11,075 nucleotides of DNA, taken from positions 1 to 11,075 of the forward strand of contig JAICLV010000078.1 in assembly GCA_025925185.1 (NCBI GenBank), in the 5' to 3' direction. The position numbers and the translations under genes are program-made. Below, one piece after another: positions 5,367 to 11,075 of this stretch; the stretch's first letter is position 1; the number at the start of each line of letters is the position of its first letter. The notes under the pieces were generated by a model that worked only from the letters and a program-made list of their open reading frames with translations, searched no databases and had not been told where the DNA came from. Source of the stretch: Acidothermaceae bacterium. Lineage in GTDB: Bacteria; Actinomycetota; Actinomycetes; Acidothermales; Acidothermaceae.

Positions 5367-6656
5367 ATGCCGACCGCCGAGGACGAGGTCGTCGACCTGT
5401 GCCGCGACCTGATCCGGATCGACACCTCCAACCCGATAAAGCCCGAGCGGCCGGCCGCTGAGTACGTCGCGGAGAAGCTGGCCGAAGTCGGCCTGGAGCC
5501 GAAGATCGTCGAGTCGGATAGGGGCCGAGCCAGCGTGGTCGCCCGCATGGAAGGCGCCGACCCCAGCCGCCCCGCCTTGCTGATCCACGGCCACCTCGAC
5601 GTCGTGCCGGCCGACAAGAGCCACTGGAGCGTCGACCCGTTCGCCGGCGAGATCAAGGACGGCTGCCTGTGGGGCCGCGGCGCCGTCGACATGAAGGACA
5701 TGGACGCGATGACCCTCGCGCTCGTCCGGCAGTGGCGGCGCGAGGGAAAGCGGCCGCCGCGCGACGTCGTCCTCGCTTTTGTCGCGGACGAGGAAGCGGG
5801 CGGCGTCAAAGGCGCGCACTACCTCGTCCAACACCACAGCGAGCTCTTCGAGGGGTGCACCGAGTCGATCAGCGAGGTCGGCGGCTTCTCCCTGCAAATC
5901 AGGGAAGATCTGCGCCTCTACCCGATCCAGACCGCGCAACGCGGCATGGCCTGGATGAAGCTGATCGCGCATGGCCGCGCCGGCCACGGCAGCCTTGTCA
6001 ACGACAACAACGCGGTCACCAAACTCGCCGAGGCGGTGGCGCGCATCGGCCGCCACGAGTGGCCGGTGCGCCTCACCAAGACGGTCGAGGCGTTCCTCGC
6101 CGAGCTCGGCGACGCCATCGGCGACGAGATCGACCCGTACGACCTACGCCCGGTCGCCGACAAGCTCGGCACGATCACCGCGCTCGTCGCCGCGACCCTG
6201 CGCAACACCGCGAACCCGACGATGCTCGACGCCGGTTACAAGGTGAACGTCATCCCGCAAGAGGCCACCGCGCACGTCGACGGCCGCTACCTGCCCGGCT
6301 ACAAGGACGAATTCCTCGACACGATCGACGAGCTGCTCGGTCCCGACGTCGTCCGCGAGATGGTGCACGAGGACATCGCCCTCGAGACCGACTGGTCCGG
6401 CCCGCTGGTCGACGCGATGAAGAACGCAATTCGAAGCGAGGACGACGGGGCCAGGCCCGTCCCGTACTGCTTGTTCGGCGGCACCGACGACAAGTCGTTC
6501 TCGGAGCTTGGCATCACCGGATACGGGTTCTCGCCGTTGCGGTTGTCACCTGATCTCGACTTCGCCGGCATGTTCCACGGTGTCGACGAGCGGGTCAACA
6601 TCGACGCGTTGAAGTTCGGCGTCCGGGTGCTCGACCGGTTTCTCGCGAGCAGTTAG
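5367..6656 (+). CDS. M20 family metallopeptidase (ArgE/DapE/carboxypeptidase type)
   Basis: A 429-residue di-zinc amidohydrolase of the M20 clan, which removes acyl groups or C-terminal residues from small peptides. Predicted metal ligands are H76 in H-G-H-L-D, D108 in G-R-G-A-V-D-M-K (bridging), E143 in A-D-E-E-A-G-G (E142 being the catalytic base), E170 in I-S-E-V-G-G, and H404 in F-H-G-V-D-E-R-V. The lid or dimerisation domain runs from about 190 to 305 and carries G-R-A-G-H-G-S with H207. Length is normal for the family and no signal peptide is seen, so it is cytosolic. Actinobacterial members are often labelled DapE2 or ArgE-like, but the true substrate is unknown and I assign no symbol. 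The stop overlaps the convergent DUF5703-type gene by four bases. Codon use is strongly GC-ending, unlike the genes left of the tRNA. Confidence 0.93.
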   Translation: MPTAEDEVVDLCRDLIRIDTSNPIKPERPAAEYVAEKLAEVGLEPKIVESDRGRASVVARMEGADPSRPALLIHGHLDVVPADKSHWSVDPFAGEIKDGCLWGRGAVDMKDMDAMTLALVRQWRREGKRPPRDVVLAFVADEEAGGVKGAHYLVQHHSELFEGCTESISEVGGFSLQIREDLRLYPIQTAQRGMAWMKLIAHGRAGHGSLVNDNNAVTKLAEAVARIGRHEWPVRLTKTVEAFLAELGDAIGDEIDPYDLRPVADKLGTITALVAATLRNTANPTMLDAGYKVNVIPQEATAHVDGRYLPGYKDEFLDTIDELLGPDVVREMVHEDIALETDWSGPLVDAMKNAIRSEDDGARPVPYCLFGGTDDKSFSELGITGYGFSPLRLSPDLDFAGMFHGVDERVNIDALKFGVRVLDRFLASS

Positions 6657-6862
6657 AGCGTTCGGGCGACCCGAAGAATCCGGCGCCGTAGCACCACGTG
6701 CCGGGTGCCGTCGGGGAAGAGCCGGAGCCGATCGAGTTCCCAGCCGTGGTACTCCGCGGCCTGGCTGAGCAGCCGCCGCGCCGCGCCGCGCGACGTGCCT
6801 CGTGGCATTGACAGCTGCCGAAACTCCCAATCGGCAGCGGCGTCGATCCCTCCGCTGTCCAT
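6653..6862 (-). CDS. Small DUF5703-type actinobacterial protein
   Basis: A 69-residue protein with the pattern W-E-F-R-x-L-x-M-P-R-G-T-S-R-x-x-A-R-R-L-L near residues 12-33, then E-Y-x-x-W-E-L-D-R-L-R-L-x-P-D-G and a basic tail R-R-R-I-L-R-V. I recognise this from memory as the small conserved actinobacterial family DUF5703, often found beside an M20 peptidase; it has no known function. It is soluble and highly basic, with no membrane segment. Its TAA stop overlaps the peptidase TAG stop by four bases in a convergent arrangement. Upstream, CACAAT at 6868-6873 is followed by only five bases before the ATG, hinting at a leaderless transcript, but that is weak. The family name should be confirmed by profile search. 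Confidence 0.8.
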   Translation of the reverse strand: MDSGGIDAAADWEFRQLSMPRGTSRGAARRLLSQAAEYHGWELDRLRLFPDGTRHVVLRRRILRVARTL

Positions 6863-6914
6863 GCCTCATTGTGGCAACTGCGCCGCGCGCTCGCAGCCTG
6901 GTGCGCCGAACCGG

Positions 6915-6920
6915 TAGCGT
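6915..6920 (+). promoter_or_regulatory. Candidate -10 element of a leaderless transcript
   Basis: TAGCGT lies six bases before the ATG at 6927, where no Shine-Dalgarno sequence is present. This spacing places the transcription start at or beside the start codon. It also favours ATG 6927 over the in-frame TTG at 6921. No clear -35 element is seen. Confidence 0.45.
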
Positions 6921-6926
6921 TTGACC

Positions 6927-7253
6927 ATGGCTGACGACGAGAGCGCCGCGAAGTCCGAGCACGTGCGGTCCACGCTGGAGGCGTTGAAGTCGGCGCTGGA
7001 CTCCCATCTGGCCGCCGTCACGTCGCGCGCGGGGGAGAACGATCCGCGGGTGCAGGCCGCCTACGACTCCCTCGCCTCGGCGGCCGAGGCCTACGACGAC
7101 GCCCTGTTCTCGACTTATGAAGAGGTCACGCCGTTCGGCCCGGTCGAGACCGTCGTCGACGACGATGACGACGATGACGACGACGATGACGATGACGACG
7201 ACGACGACGATGACGATGACGACCTCGAGTGGGAGTCGGACGACGAGGGGTAG
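6927..7253 (+). CDS. Small acidic protein with a poly-aspartate tail
   Basis: A 108-residue protein. Residues 1-66 are predicted helical, with heptad-like text (V-R-S-T-L-E-A-L-K-S-A-L-D-S-H-L) and the block S-R-x-G-E-N-D-P-R-V-Q-A-A-Y-D, followed by Y-E-E-V-T-P-F at 64-70. Residues 78-99 are an unbroken run of 22 aspartates, ending with L-E-W-E-S-D-D-E-G. I recall similar actinobacterial proteins carrying the database label 'primosomal protein', without evidence for that role, so I call it unknown. The acidic tail could bind metal ions or basic proteins, or mimic DNA. The Asp run is encoded by a mixed GAC/GAT triplet array, so its length may vary between strains. The last 139 bases overlap the 3' end of the convergent helicase-like gene. 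Confidence 0.85.
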   Translation: MADDESAAKSEHVRSTLEALKSALDSHLAAVTSRAGENDPRVQAAYDSLASAAEAYDDALFSTYEEVTPFGPVETVVDDDDDDDDDDDDDDDDDDDDDDLEWESDDEG

Positions 7254-8302
7254 TCGCCAGGCGCCGCCGGTTCGGCGAGCAGCCCGGGCAGCAGCGTTCG
7301 GCGGCGACCCGCAACCCGCTCCACCGCCTCGCTGAACGCGCGCCCCGCGCCCTGAACCACCGACAGATGCCTGGTCGCCCGCGTGACCGCGCTGTAGACC
7401 ATCGGCCGCGACAGCACACCGGCGGCCGGCGGCGCGACCGCGAACACCACCGCCTGCCACCTTCGGCCGAGGGCGTCACCGACCGGCATCGCCGGCGGCG
7501 CGCCGATCGCGGCTAGCCGCTCCGCGAGCGCCGCCGGGCCACCCTCGCCTCTTGTCGTGGCGGTCAGCACCTGGATCTCGGACGGCGCCAGTCCGAACGC
7601 GCGGGGGACCGAGTCGCGCACCAGTTGGACGACGCGATGGCTCACTTCCGCGCCCGTCGCGGCGGGCACGATCACCACCTCACGGGTCGGGTCGTCGATC
7701 GCGGACGGCGCGCCTGCGGCGACTCCGGCGGCGAAGGCGCGCAGCACCGTTCCGGCCCGGTCGTCGAACCCGGCATGGACCACCGGCAACGGACCGGCGG
7801 CGGCGATGTCGGAGCCAGCGATGCCGGAGCTGGCGATGTCGGCGAAAGCCTGGCCGGCGCCGGGGGAGCCGAGGCCGGCGACATCGCCAGCCAGCACCAC
7901 AGTCTCGTCGTCTGCGCAACTGTCGAAGAATGTCGCGAGCGTCTCGACGTCGAGATACTCACAGTCATCGGCGATCGCGATGTTCGGCCCGCAGGCCGCC
8001 ACCGCCTCGTCGCGCACGGCGCCAGCCGGTCCGACGACGACCCGCAATCGGCCGTTCGCCGCGCGCTCGCGCACCGCGCGCGCGATCGACTGCTCGGCGT
8101 TGACGAGCGCGCGCAAGCCGACGAGCGACGCGGTCGGCGCGCTGACCAGGCCACTGCCGGCGTGGCCGACCTCGCGCAGGGCGACCTCGAGCCGAAGCCC
8201 GCGCCCAGCCAGGAACGAACCCGCGACGCTCACCGGCACCACGGTGTGGCCGTCCGCGGCGGCGGCCTCAATCAGCCGCACCAGGACAGCCCCGGCGCTC
8301 AT
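7115..8302 (-). CDS. RecD/UvrD-helicase-like protein with degenerate P-loop and poly-serine tail
   Basis: A 395-residue protein resembling the motor region of superfamily 1 helicases. A-D-D-C-E-Y-L-D at 111-118 resembles motif II. V-V-L-A-G-D at 135-140 resembles motif III. R-W-Q-A-V-V-F-A-V at 281-289 followed by V-Y-S-A-V-T-R-A-T-R-H-L at 302-313 resembles motifs V and VI of the UvrD C-terminal domain. The expected Walker A site is G91-P-A-G-A-V-R-D with no GKT/S, so ATP hydrolysis is doubtful. After residue 350 the protein ends in a low-complexity tail with 22 serines (361-382), encoded antisense to the poly-Asp run. ATG at 8302 overlaps the aldo/keto reductase stop (ATGA). It may be a divergent or inactivated relative of actinobacterial helix-hairpin-helix/RecD-like proteins; I see no helix-hairpin-helix motif. 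DNA-related function is inference. Confidence 0.72.
   Translation of the reverse strand: MSAGAVLVRLIEAAAADGHTVVPVSVAGSFLAGRGLRLEVALREVGHAGSGLVSAPTASLVGLRALVNAEQSIARAVRERAANGRLRVVVGPAGAVRDEAVAACGPNIAIADDCEYLDVETLATFFDSCADDETVVLAGDVAGLGSPGAGQAFADIASSGIAGSDIAAAGPLPVVHAGFDDRAGTVLRAFAAGVAAGAPSAIDDPTREVVIVPAATGAEVSHRVVQLVRDSVPRAFGLAPSEIQVLTATTRGEGGPAALAERLAAIGAPPAMPVGDALGRRWQAVVFAVAPPAAGVLSRPMVYSAVTRATRHLSVVQGAGRAFSEAVERVAGRRRTLLPGLLAEPAAPGDYPSSSDSHSRSSSSSSSSSSSSSSSSSSSSSSTTVSTGPNGVTSS
7158..7223. repeat. (GAY)22 triplet repeat
   Basis: Twenty-two consecutive GAC or GAT codons. On the plus strand they encode Asp; on the minus strand, in the frame of the convergent gene, they encode Ser. The mixture of GAC and GAT makes it imperfect as a microsatellite, with repeated GACGAT and GATGACGAC blocks suggesting past slippage. 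Confidence 0.95.
7803..7847. repeat. Three degenerate 15-bp tandem units inside the helicase-like gene
   Basis: GCGATGTCGGAGCCA, GCGATGCCGGAGCTG and GCGATGTCGGCGAAA follow each other directly. In the encoded protein they give the repetitive stretch A-D-I-A-S-S-G-I-A-G-S-D-I at residues 154-166. This looks like a small in-frame duplication in a loop following motif III. Confidence 0.6.
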
Positions 8303-9291
8303 TCCTGGCCGGCGCCGCGCTCTGGGTACCCGAGCGGTGGCGCGGACACGTCGTCGAGGGCGTCGCGGATCTCGGCGGGCAGCTCGACGTCGACCTCGGC
8401 CAAGATCCCGAGCAACTGGGCCGCCGTGCGCGCGCCGACGACCGGCGCGGCGACGCCCGGCCGGTCGCGCACCCAGGCGAGCGCGACCGCGAGCGGAGAG
8501 ACGCCGAGGCCGTCGGCGGCGGTGCAGACGGCGTGCACCACGCGACCGTGCGCGTCGTCCAGATAAGGCTCGACGAACGACGCGAGGTGGTCGCTCGCCG
8601 CGCGTGAGTCGGCCGGAATCCCGGTGCGGTACTTCCCGGTGAGCACCCCGCGCCCGAGCGGCGACCATGGCAGGACCGACATCCCCGCGTCGAGCGCCGC
8701 CGGCACCACCTCGCGTTCGACGCCCCGCTCGAGCAAGGAGTACTCGACCTCGGTCGAGACGAGCGGCGCCCGGCCCGGCCAGCTGGCCTGCCAGGCGGCG
8801 GCTTTGGCGGTTTGCCAGCCGGTGAAGTTCGAGATCCCGACGTAACGCGCGCGGCCCGACGACACGGCGACGTCGAGCGCCGACAGCGTCTCCTCGAGCG
8901 GCGTGAGCGGGTCGAACCCGTGCAACTGCCAAAGGTCGACGTGCTCGATTCCGAGCCGGTCAAGTGAGTCGTCGAGTGCTTTCAGCAGGTGCCGTCGTGA
9001 CATGTCGCGACGCCGTCCGCCCTGTCTGTCGTGCGGCGCGAGACCGCCGGCTTTTGTCGCGACGACGACGTCGGCCCGGTCGACCGCTTTCGCGAGCACC
9101 ATGCCGATGACCCGCTCGCTGTCGCCGTTCGCGTACGTGTCGGCGGTGTCGAGCAGCGACCCACCAGCCTCGACGAATGCCTTGAGCTGGTCGGCCGCCT
9201 CGTGCTCGTCGGTGTCACGGCCCCACGTCGCGGTGCCGAGGCCGACGCACGAGACCGTCAGCCCGCTACCGCCGACGCGACGCTGCTCCAT
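8299..9291 (-). CDS. Aldo/keto reductase
   Basis: A 330-residue NADPH-dependent oxidoreductase of the aldo/keto reductase superfamily with a TIM-barrel fold. The catalytic tetrad is visible as D48 and Y53 (L-L-D-T-A-D-T-Y-A-N-G-D-S-E), K80 (V-A-T-K) and H124 (W-Q-L-H-G-F-D-P). Cofactor-binding elements include G-I-S-N-F at 152-156 and the G-A-R-T-A-A-Q-L block in the C-terminal third. Such enzymes reduce aldehydes and ketones; the natural substrate is not readable from sequence. It is soluble and cytosolic with normal length. The gene lies 31 bases after the ABC permease stop and is translationally coupled to the helicase-like gene by an ATGA overlap. It lacks a ribosome site but has a TAGCCT eight bases before the ATG, so it may be transcribed separately as a leaderless mRNA. 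Confidence 0.92.
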   Translation of the reverse strand: MEQRRVGGSGLTVSCVGLGTATWGRDTDEHEAADQLKAFVEAGGSLLDTADTYANGDSERVIGMVLAKAVDRADVVVATKAGGLAPHDRQGGRRRDMSRRHLLKALDDSLDRLGIEHVDLWQLHGFDPLTPLEETLSALDVAVSSGRARYVGISNFTGWQTAKAAAWQASWPGRAPLVSTEVEYSLLERGVEREVVPAALDAGMSVLPWSPLGRGVLTGKYRTGIPADSRAASDHLASFVEPYLDDAHGRVVHAVCTAADGLGVSPLAVALAWVRDRPGVAAPVVGARTAAQLLGILAEVDVELPAEIRDALDDVSAPPLGYPERGAGQE

Positions 9292-9299
9292 GGCGCGAC

Positions 9300-9305
9300 A
9301 GGCTA
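9300..9305 (-). promoter_or_regulatory. Candidate -10 element for the aldo/keto reductase gene
   Basis: On the minus strand TAGCCT ends eight bases before the ATG at 9291, with no Shine-Dalgarno sequence between. The spacing suits leaderless transcription. The element lies in the 31-base gap after the permease gene, suggesting that the reductase and helicase-like pair can be expressed independently of the ABC genes. Confidence 0.4.
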
Positions 9306-9322
9306 CCGTCTCGACGCCGCGC

Positions 9323-10111
9323 TCAGGCGTCGCGACGGCGGACGAAATAGAGGGCCAAGCCGGTGATCACGACTGCGTACAGCGCCAACACGCCCAACCC
9401 GTTCCAGGCGCTCAACATGTCGTGCTGGCGGTGCAGGCTCATGATCTGCGTGCCAGCGTTGGCCGGAGCGAATTTCATTACGGTGTCGTGCCAGCTGCTC
9501 GGCAAAAGGTCGATCAGCGCCGACGGCAGGAACAGCACCGCGAAGAAGGTGGCGAGCGCGCCGGCGGTGCGTCGCACCAAAGCACCGAGGCCGAACGCGA
9601 GCAGCCCGACCACCGCGATGTAAAGCCCGCCCCCGATCACTGCGCGCAACACGTTGTGGTCGGCGAGCGAAACGCCCGCGCCCTTTTCATGCAGGATCGC
9701 CTGCCCGATGCCGAACGCGGCGAACGACGCGATCTCGCCGAGCACAAGTGCCGCCGCCGTGTACACCGCACCCTTCAGCGCCAACATCGAACGGCGCTGC
9801 GGCACCGACGTCAACGTGGTGCGAATCATGCCGGTCGCGTACTCGCCGCTGATGGTCAAGACACCAAGCGCGCCAACCAAGATCTGCGCCGCGTAGAGGC
9901 CTTGCACGCTGAAGGCTGCAGCGTCGAATCCGATGACGTCGCTTGGCGCGAAGTGCTGGACAAACGACGCGCAACCGAGTATCGCGATGCCGATAGCCGC
10001 CAGCACCGCGGCGAACGCGGTCCAATAGGTCGAGCGCAACGACCGTAGTTTGGTCCACTCGGAGAGCAACACGTTAGGCACACCGATTCTGGTGGGAGCG
10101 GGTATCGCCAT
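9323..10111 (-). CDS. ABC-2 type transporter permease
   Basis: A 262-residue membrane protein with six likely helices at about 31-50, 72-88, 112-138, 162-180, 184-203 and 238-257. The cytosolic N-terminus contains L-L-S-E-W-T-K-L-R-S-L-R-S-T-Y-W, typical of ABC-2 permeases encoded beside drug or bacitracin-type ATPases. The segment G-E-Y-A-T-G-M-I-R-T-T-L after helix 2 is a common conserved element of this group. It follows the ATPase gene with a single base between (TGA-G-ATG), and a GGAG ribosome site lies six bases before the ATG at 10111. An in-frame TTG at 10129 gives six extra residues but overlaps the ATPase and has no better site. With the ATPase it should form an exporter; the cargo is unknown, and antibiotic or lipid export are only family-level possibilities. 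Confidence 0.9.
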   Translation of the reverse strand: MAIPAPTRIGVPNVLLSEWTKLRSLRSTYWTAFAAVLAAIGIAILGCASFVQHFAPSDVIGFDAAAFSVQGLYAAQILVGALGVLTISGEYATGMIRTTLTSVPQRRSMLALKGAVYTAAALVLGEIASFAAFGIGQAILHEKGAGVSLADHNVLRAVIGGGLYIAVVGLLAFGLGALVRRTAGALATFFAVLFLPSALIDLLPSSWHDTVMKFAPANAGTQIMSLHRQHDMLSAWNGLGVLALYAVVITGLALYFVRRRDA

Positions 10112-10112
10112 C

Positions 10113-11033
10113 TCAAGCTCCGATCTCAACGGGCTCGGAACCGCCGAACTCGACGGTGTCGCGGGTCAGCTCCATGAACGCCGCCTCCAGGGTCGGCTGG
10201 CGCAAGATGAGCTCGTGCAGGACGACTCCCTCGCGGGCAGCCACTTCGCCGACCCCAGCGCAGTCGACCCCGGTGATTCGCAACGACTGGTCGTGTTCCG
10301 CCACCGTCGCGCCCACTGCGGAAAGCGCCGCGATCAGCTTGTCGACGTCCGGGGTTTTGACGTGCACGTAGCTTTGCGAACTGCGCGCGACCAACTCGGC
10401 GGTGCTGCAGTCGGCGATCAGCCGGCCCCGGCCGATCACGATGAGATGGTCGGCGGTCAACGCCATCTCGCTCATGAGATGGCTGGAGACGAAGACCGTG
10501 CAGCCCTCCTGGGCAAGGTCACGCAGCAGGGTGCGGATCCACAAGATGCCTTCGGGGTCGAGGCCGTTGACCGGCTCGTCGAACAGCAGCACGCTCGGGT
10601 TGCCGAGCAGCGCGGTCGCGATGCCGAGCCGCTGCCCCATGCCTAGCGAGAAACCGCGGGCGCGTTTGCGCGCGACACCCGCCAACCCGACGAGGTCGAG
10701 CACCTCGCCGACACGGTGCCTTGAGATTCCGTTGCTTTGCGCGACGCACAGCAGGTGGTGGTAGGCACTGCGCCCGCCGTGCATCGCCTTCGCGTCGAGC
10801 AACGACCCGACCTCGTGTAGCGGACGACGGATCTCGCCGTACGGCCGACCGTTGACCGTCGCCGTGCCGCGCGTCGGATGGTCGAGGCCGAGAATCATCC
10901 GCATCGTCGTGGACTTGCCTGCGCCATTCGGCCCGAGGAAGCCGGTGACCCGGCCCGGCGGGATGACGAAGTCGAGATCGGCGACGGCGACCTTGTCGCC
11001 GTACCGCTTCGTCAGGGCAACTGCCTCGATCAT
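10113..11033 (-). CDS. ABC transporter ATP-binding protein (ABC-2/drug-exporter type)
   Basis: A 306-residue ATPase. Walker A is G34-P-N-G-A-G-K-S41, the signature is S129-L-G-M-G-Q134 in place of the classical LSGGQ, Walker B is L-L-F-D152-E153 with E153 the catalytic glutamate, and the switch histidine is H185 in S-S-H. The conserved V-N-G-L-D-P follows Walker B. The C-terminal 90 residues form the accessory domain common to BcrA/drug-exporter ATPases (L-R-Q-P-T-L-E-A-A-F-M-E-L-T near the end). It energises the adjacent permease. ATG at 11033 has GGAG five bases upstream. A perfect 15-bp palindrome lies 20-34 bases before the start and may be the binding site of a regulator encoded outside the window. 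Substrate unknown. Confidence 0.95.
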   Translation of the reverse strand: MIEAVALTKRYGDKVAVADLDFVIPPGRVTGFLGPNGAGKSTTMRMILGLDHPTRGTATVNGRPYGEIRRPLHEVGSLLDAKAMHGGRSAYHHLLCVAQSNGISRHRVGEVLDLVGLAGVARKRARGFSLGMGQRLGIATALLGNPSVLLFDEPVNGLDPEGILWIRTLLRDLAQEGCTVFVSSHLMSEMALTADHLIVIGRGRLIADCSTAELVARSSQSYVHVKTPDVDKLIAALSAVGATVAEHDQSLRITGVDCAGVGEVAAREGVVLHELILRQPTLEAAFMELTRDTVEFGGSEPVEIGA

Positions 11034-11052
11034 CTGGGCTCCGCTCTAGGGG

Positions 11053-11067
11053 ACGTCGCAGCGACGT
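11053..11067. promoter_or_regulatory. Perfect 15-bp palindrome upstream of the ABC operon, possible operator
   Basis: ACGTCGC and GCGACGT arms flank one central base. The element lies 20-34 bases before the ABC ATPase ATG, where a repressor bound to DNA would block transcription. GntR- or TetR-type regulators often control such transporters, but none is visible before the window ends. Confidence 0.45.
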
Positions 11068-11075
11068 TACGCGGG

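Noticed and set aside
5121..6056. Long minus-strand frame (311 residues) across the start of the M20 peptidase and part of the tRNA
   Set aside because: It is antisense to a gene with all metal-binding motifs and overlaps the tRNA. It is the usual high-GC mirror frame.
7158..7223. Possible CRISPR or array-like repeat
   Set aside because: It is a simple coding triplet repeat without spacers.
6546..7460. Minus-strand frame of 304 residues containing a Val/Ile-rich run
   Set aside because: The Val/Ile run is another frame of the GAY triplet repeat. The frame crosses three better-supported genes.
7557..8642. Plus-strand frame of 361 residues
   Set aside because: It is the mirror of the helicase-like and reductase genes, with Arg/Pro/Ser/Ala-rich low-complexity text and no recognisable domain.
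8303..8932. N-terminal extension of the helicase-like protein by about 210 residues
   Set aside because: It lies antiparallel-frame inside the aldo/keto reductase gene on the same strand, is Arg/Ala-rich without motifs, and the ATGA overlap at 8302 marks a natural start.

Overview
The window looks like chromosomal DNA of a high-GC actinomycete. This rests on very GC-rich codon use, GTG starts, leaderless-looking promoters, and two families I associate with Actinobacteria from memory (DUF1206 and a DUF5703-type protein). No species can be named.

Left part (1-5053). A tight minus-strand operon runs leftward from about 3860 off the window edge: a DUF1206 membrane protein, a two-HKD phospholipase D, a small unknown protein, a PAP2 lipid phosphatase, and the start of a second PAP2-like membrane protein. 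Successive genes overlap by four bases (GTGA, possibly CTGA, ATGA, ATGA). Facing away on the plus strand is a diacylglycerol-kinase-type lipid kinase. The 85-base gap between the divergent starts holds three stacked inverted repeats that look like shared operator DNA. Together the enzymes could run a phosphatidic acid/diacylglycerol cycle: phospholipase D makes phosphatidic acid, PAP2 dephosphorylates it to diacylglycerol, and the kinase rebuilds phosphatidic acid. This part is visibly less GC-rich than the rest. It lies against the 3' end of a tRNA-Leu(GAG) gene (5054-5138, minus), a setting typical of genomic islands.

Right part (5139-11075). This reads as very GC-rich core chromosome. It holds an M20 metallopeptidase (plus), a small DUF5703-type protein (minus, convergent with a 4-base overlap), and an acidic small protein ending in 22 aspartates (plus). 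A leftward minus-strand series follows: ABC ATPase, ABC-2 permease, aldo/keto reductase, and a RecD/UvrD-helicase-like protein whose P-loop is degenerate. The last gene ends inside the acidic-protein gene, so one GAY-type triplet repeat encodes poly-Asp on one strand and poly-Ser on the other.

Points most worth a second look are the lipid-signalling module with its divergent operators beside the tRNA, the antisense-coded poly-Asp/poly-Ser tract, and the P-loop-less helicase relative. No integrase, transposase, CRISPR array or rRNA was seen.
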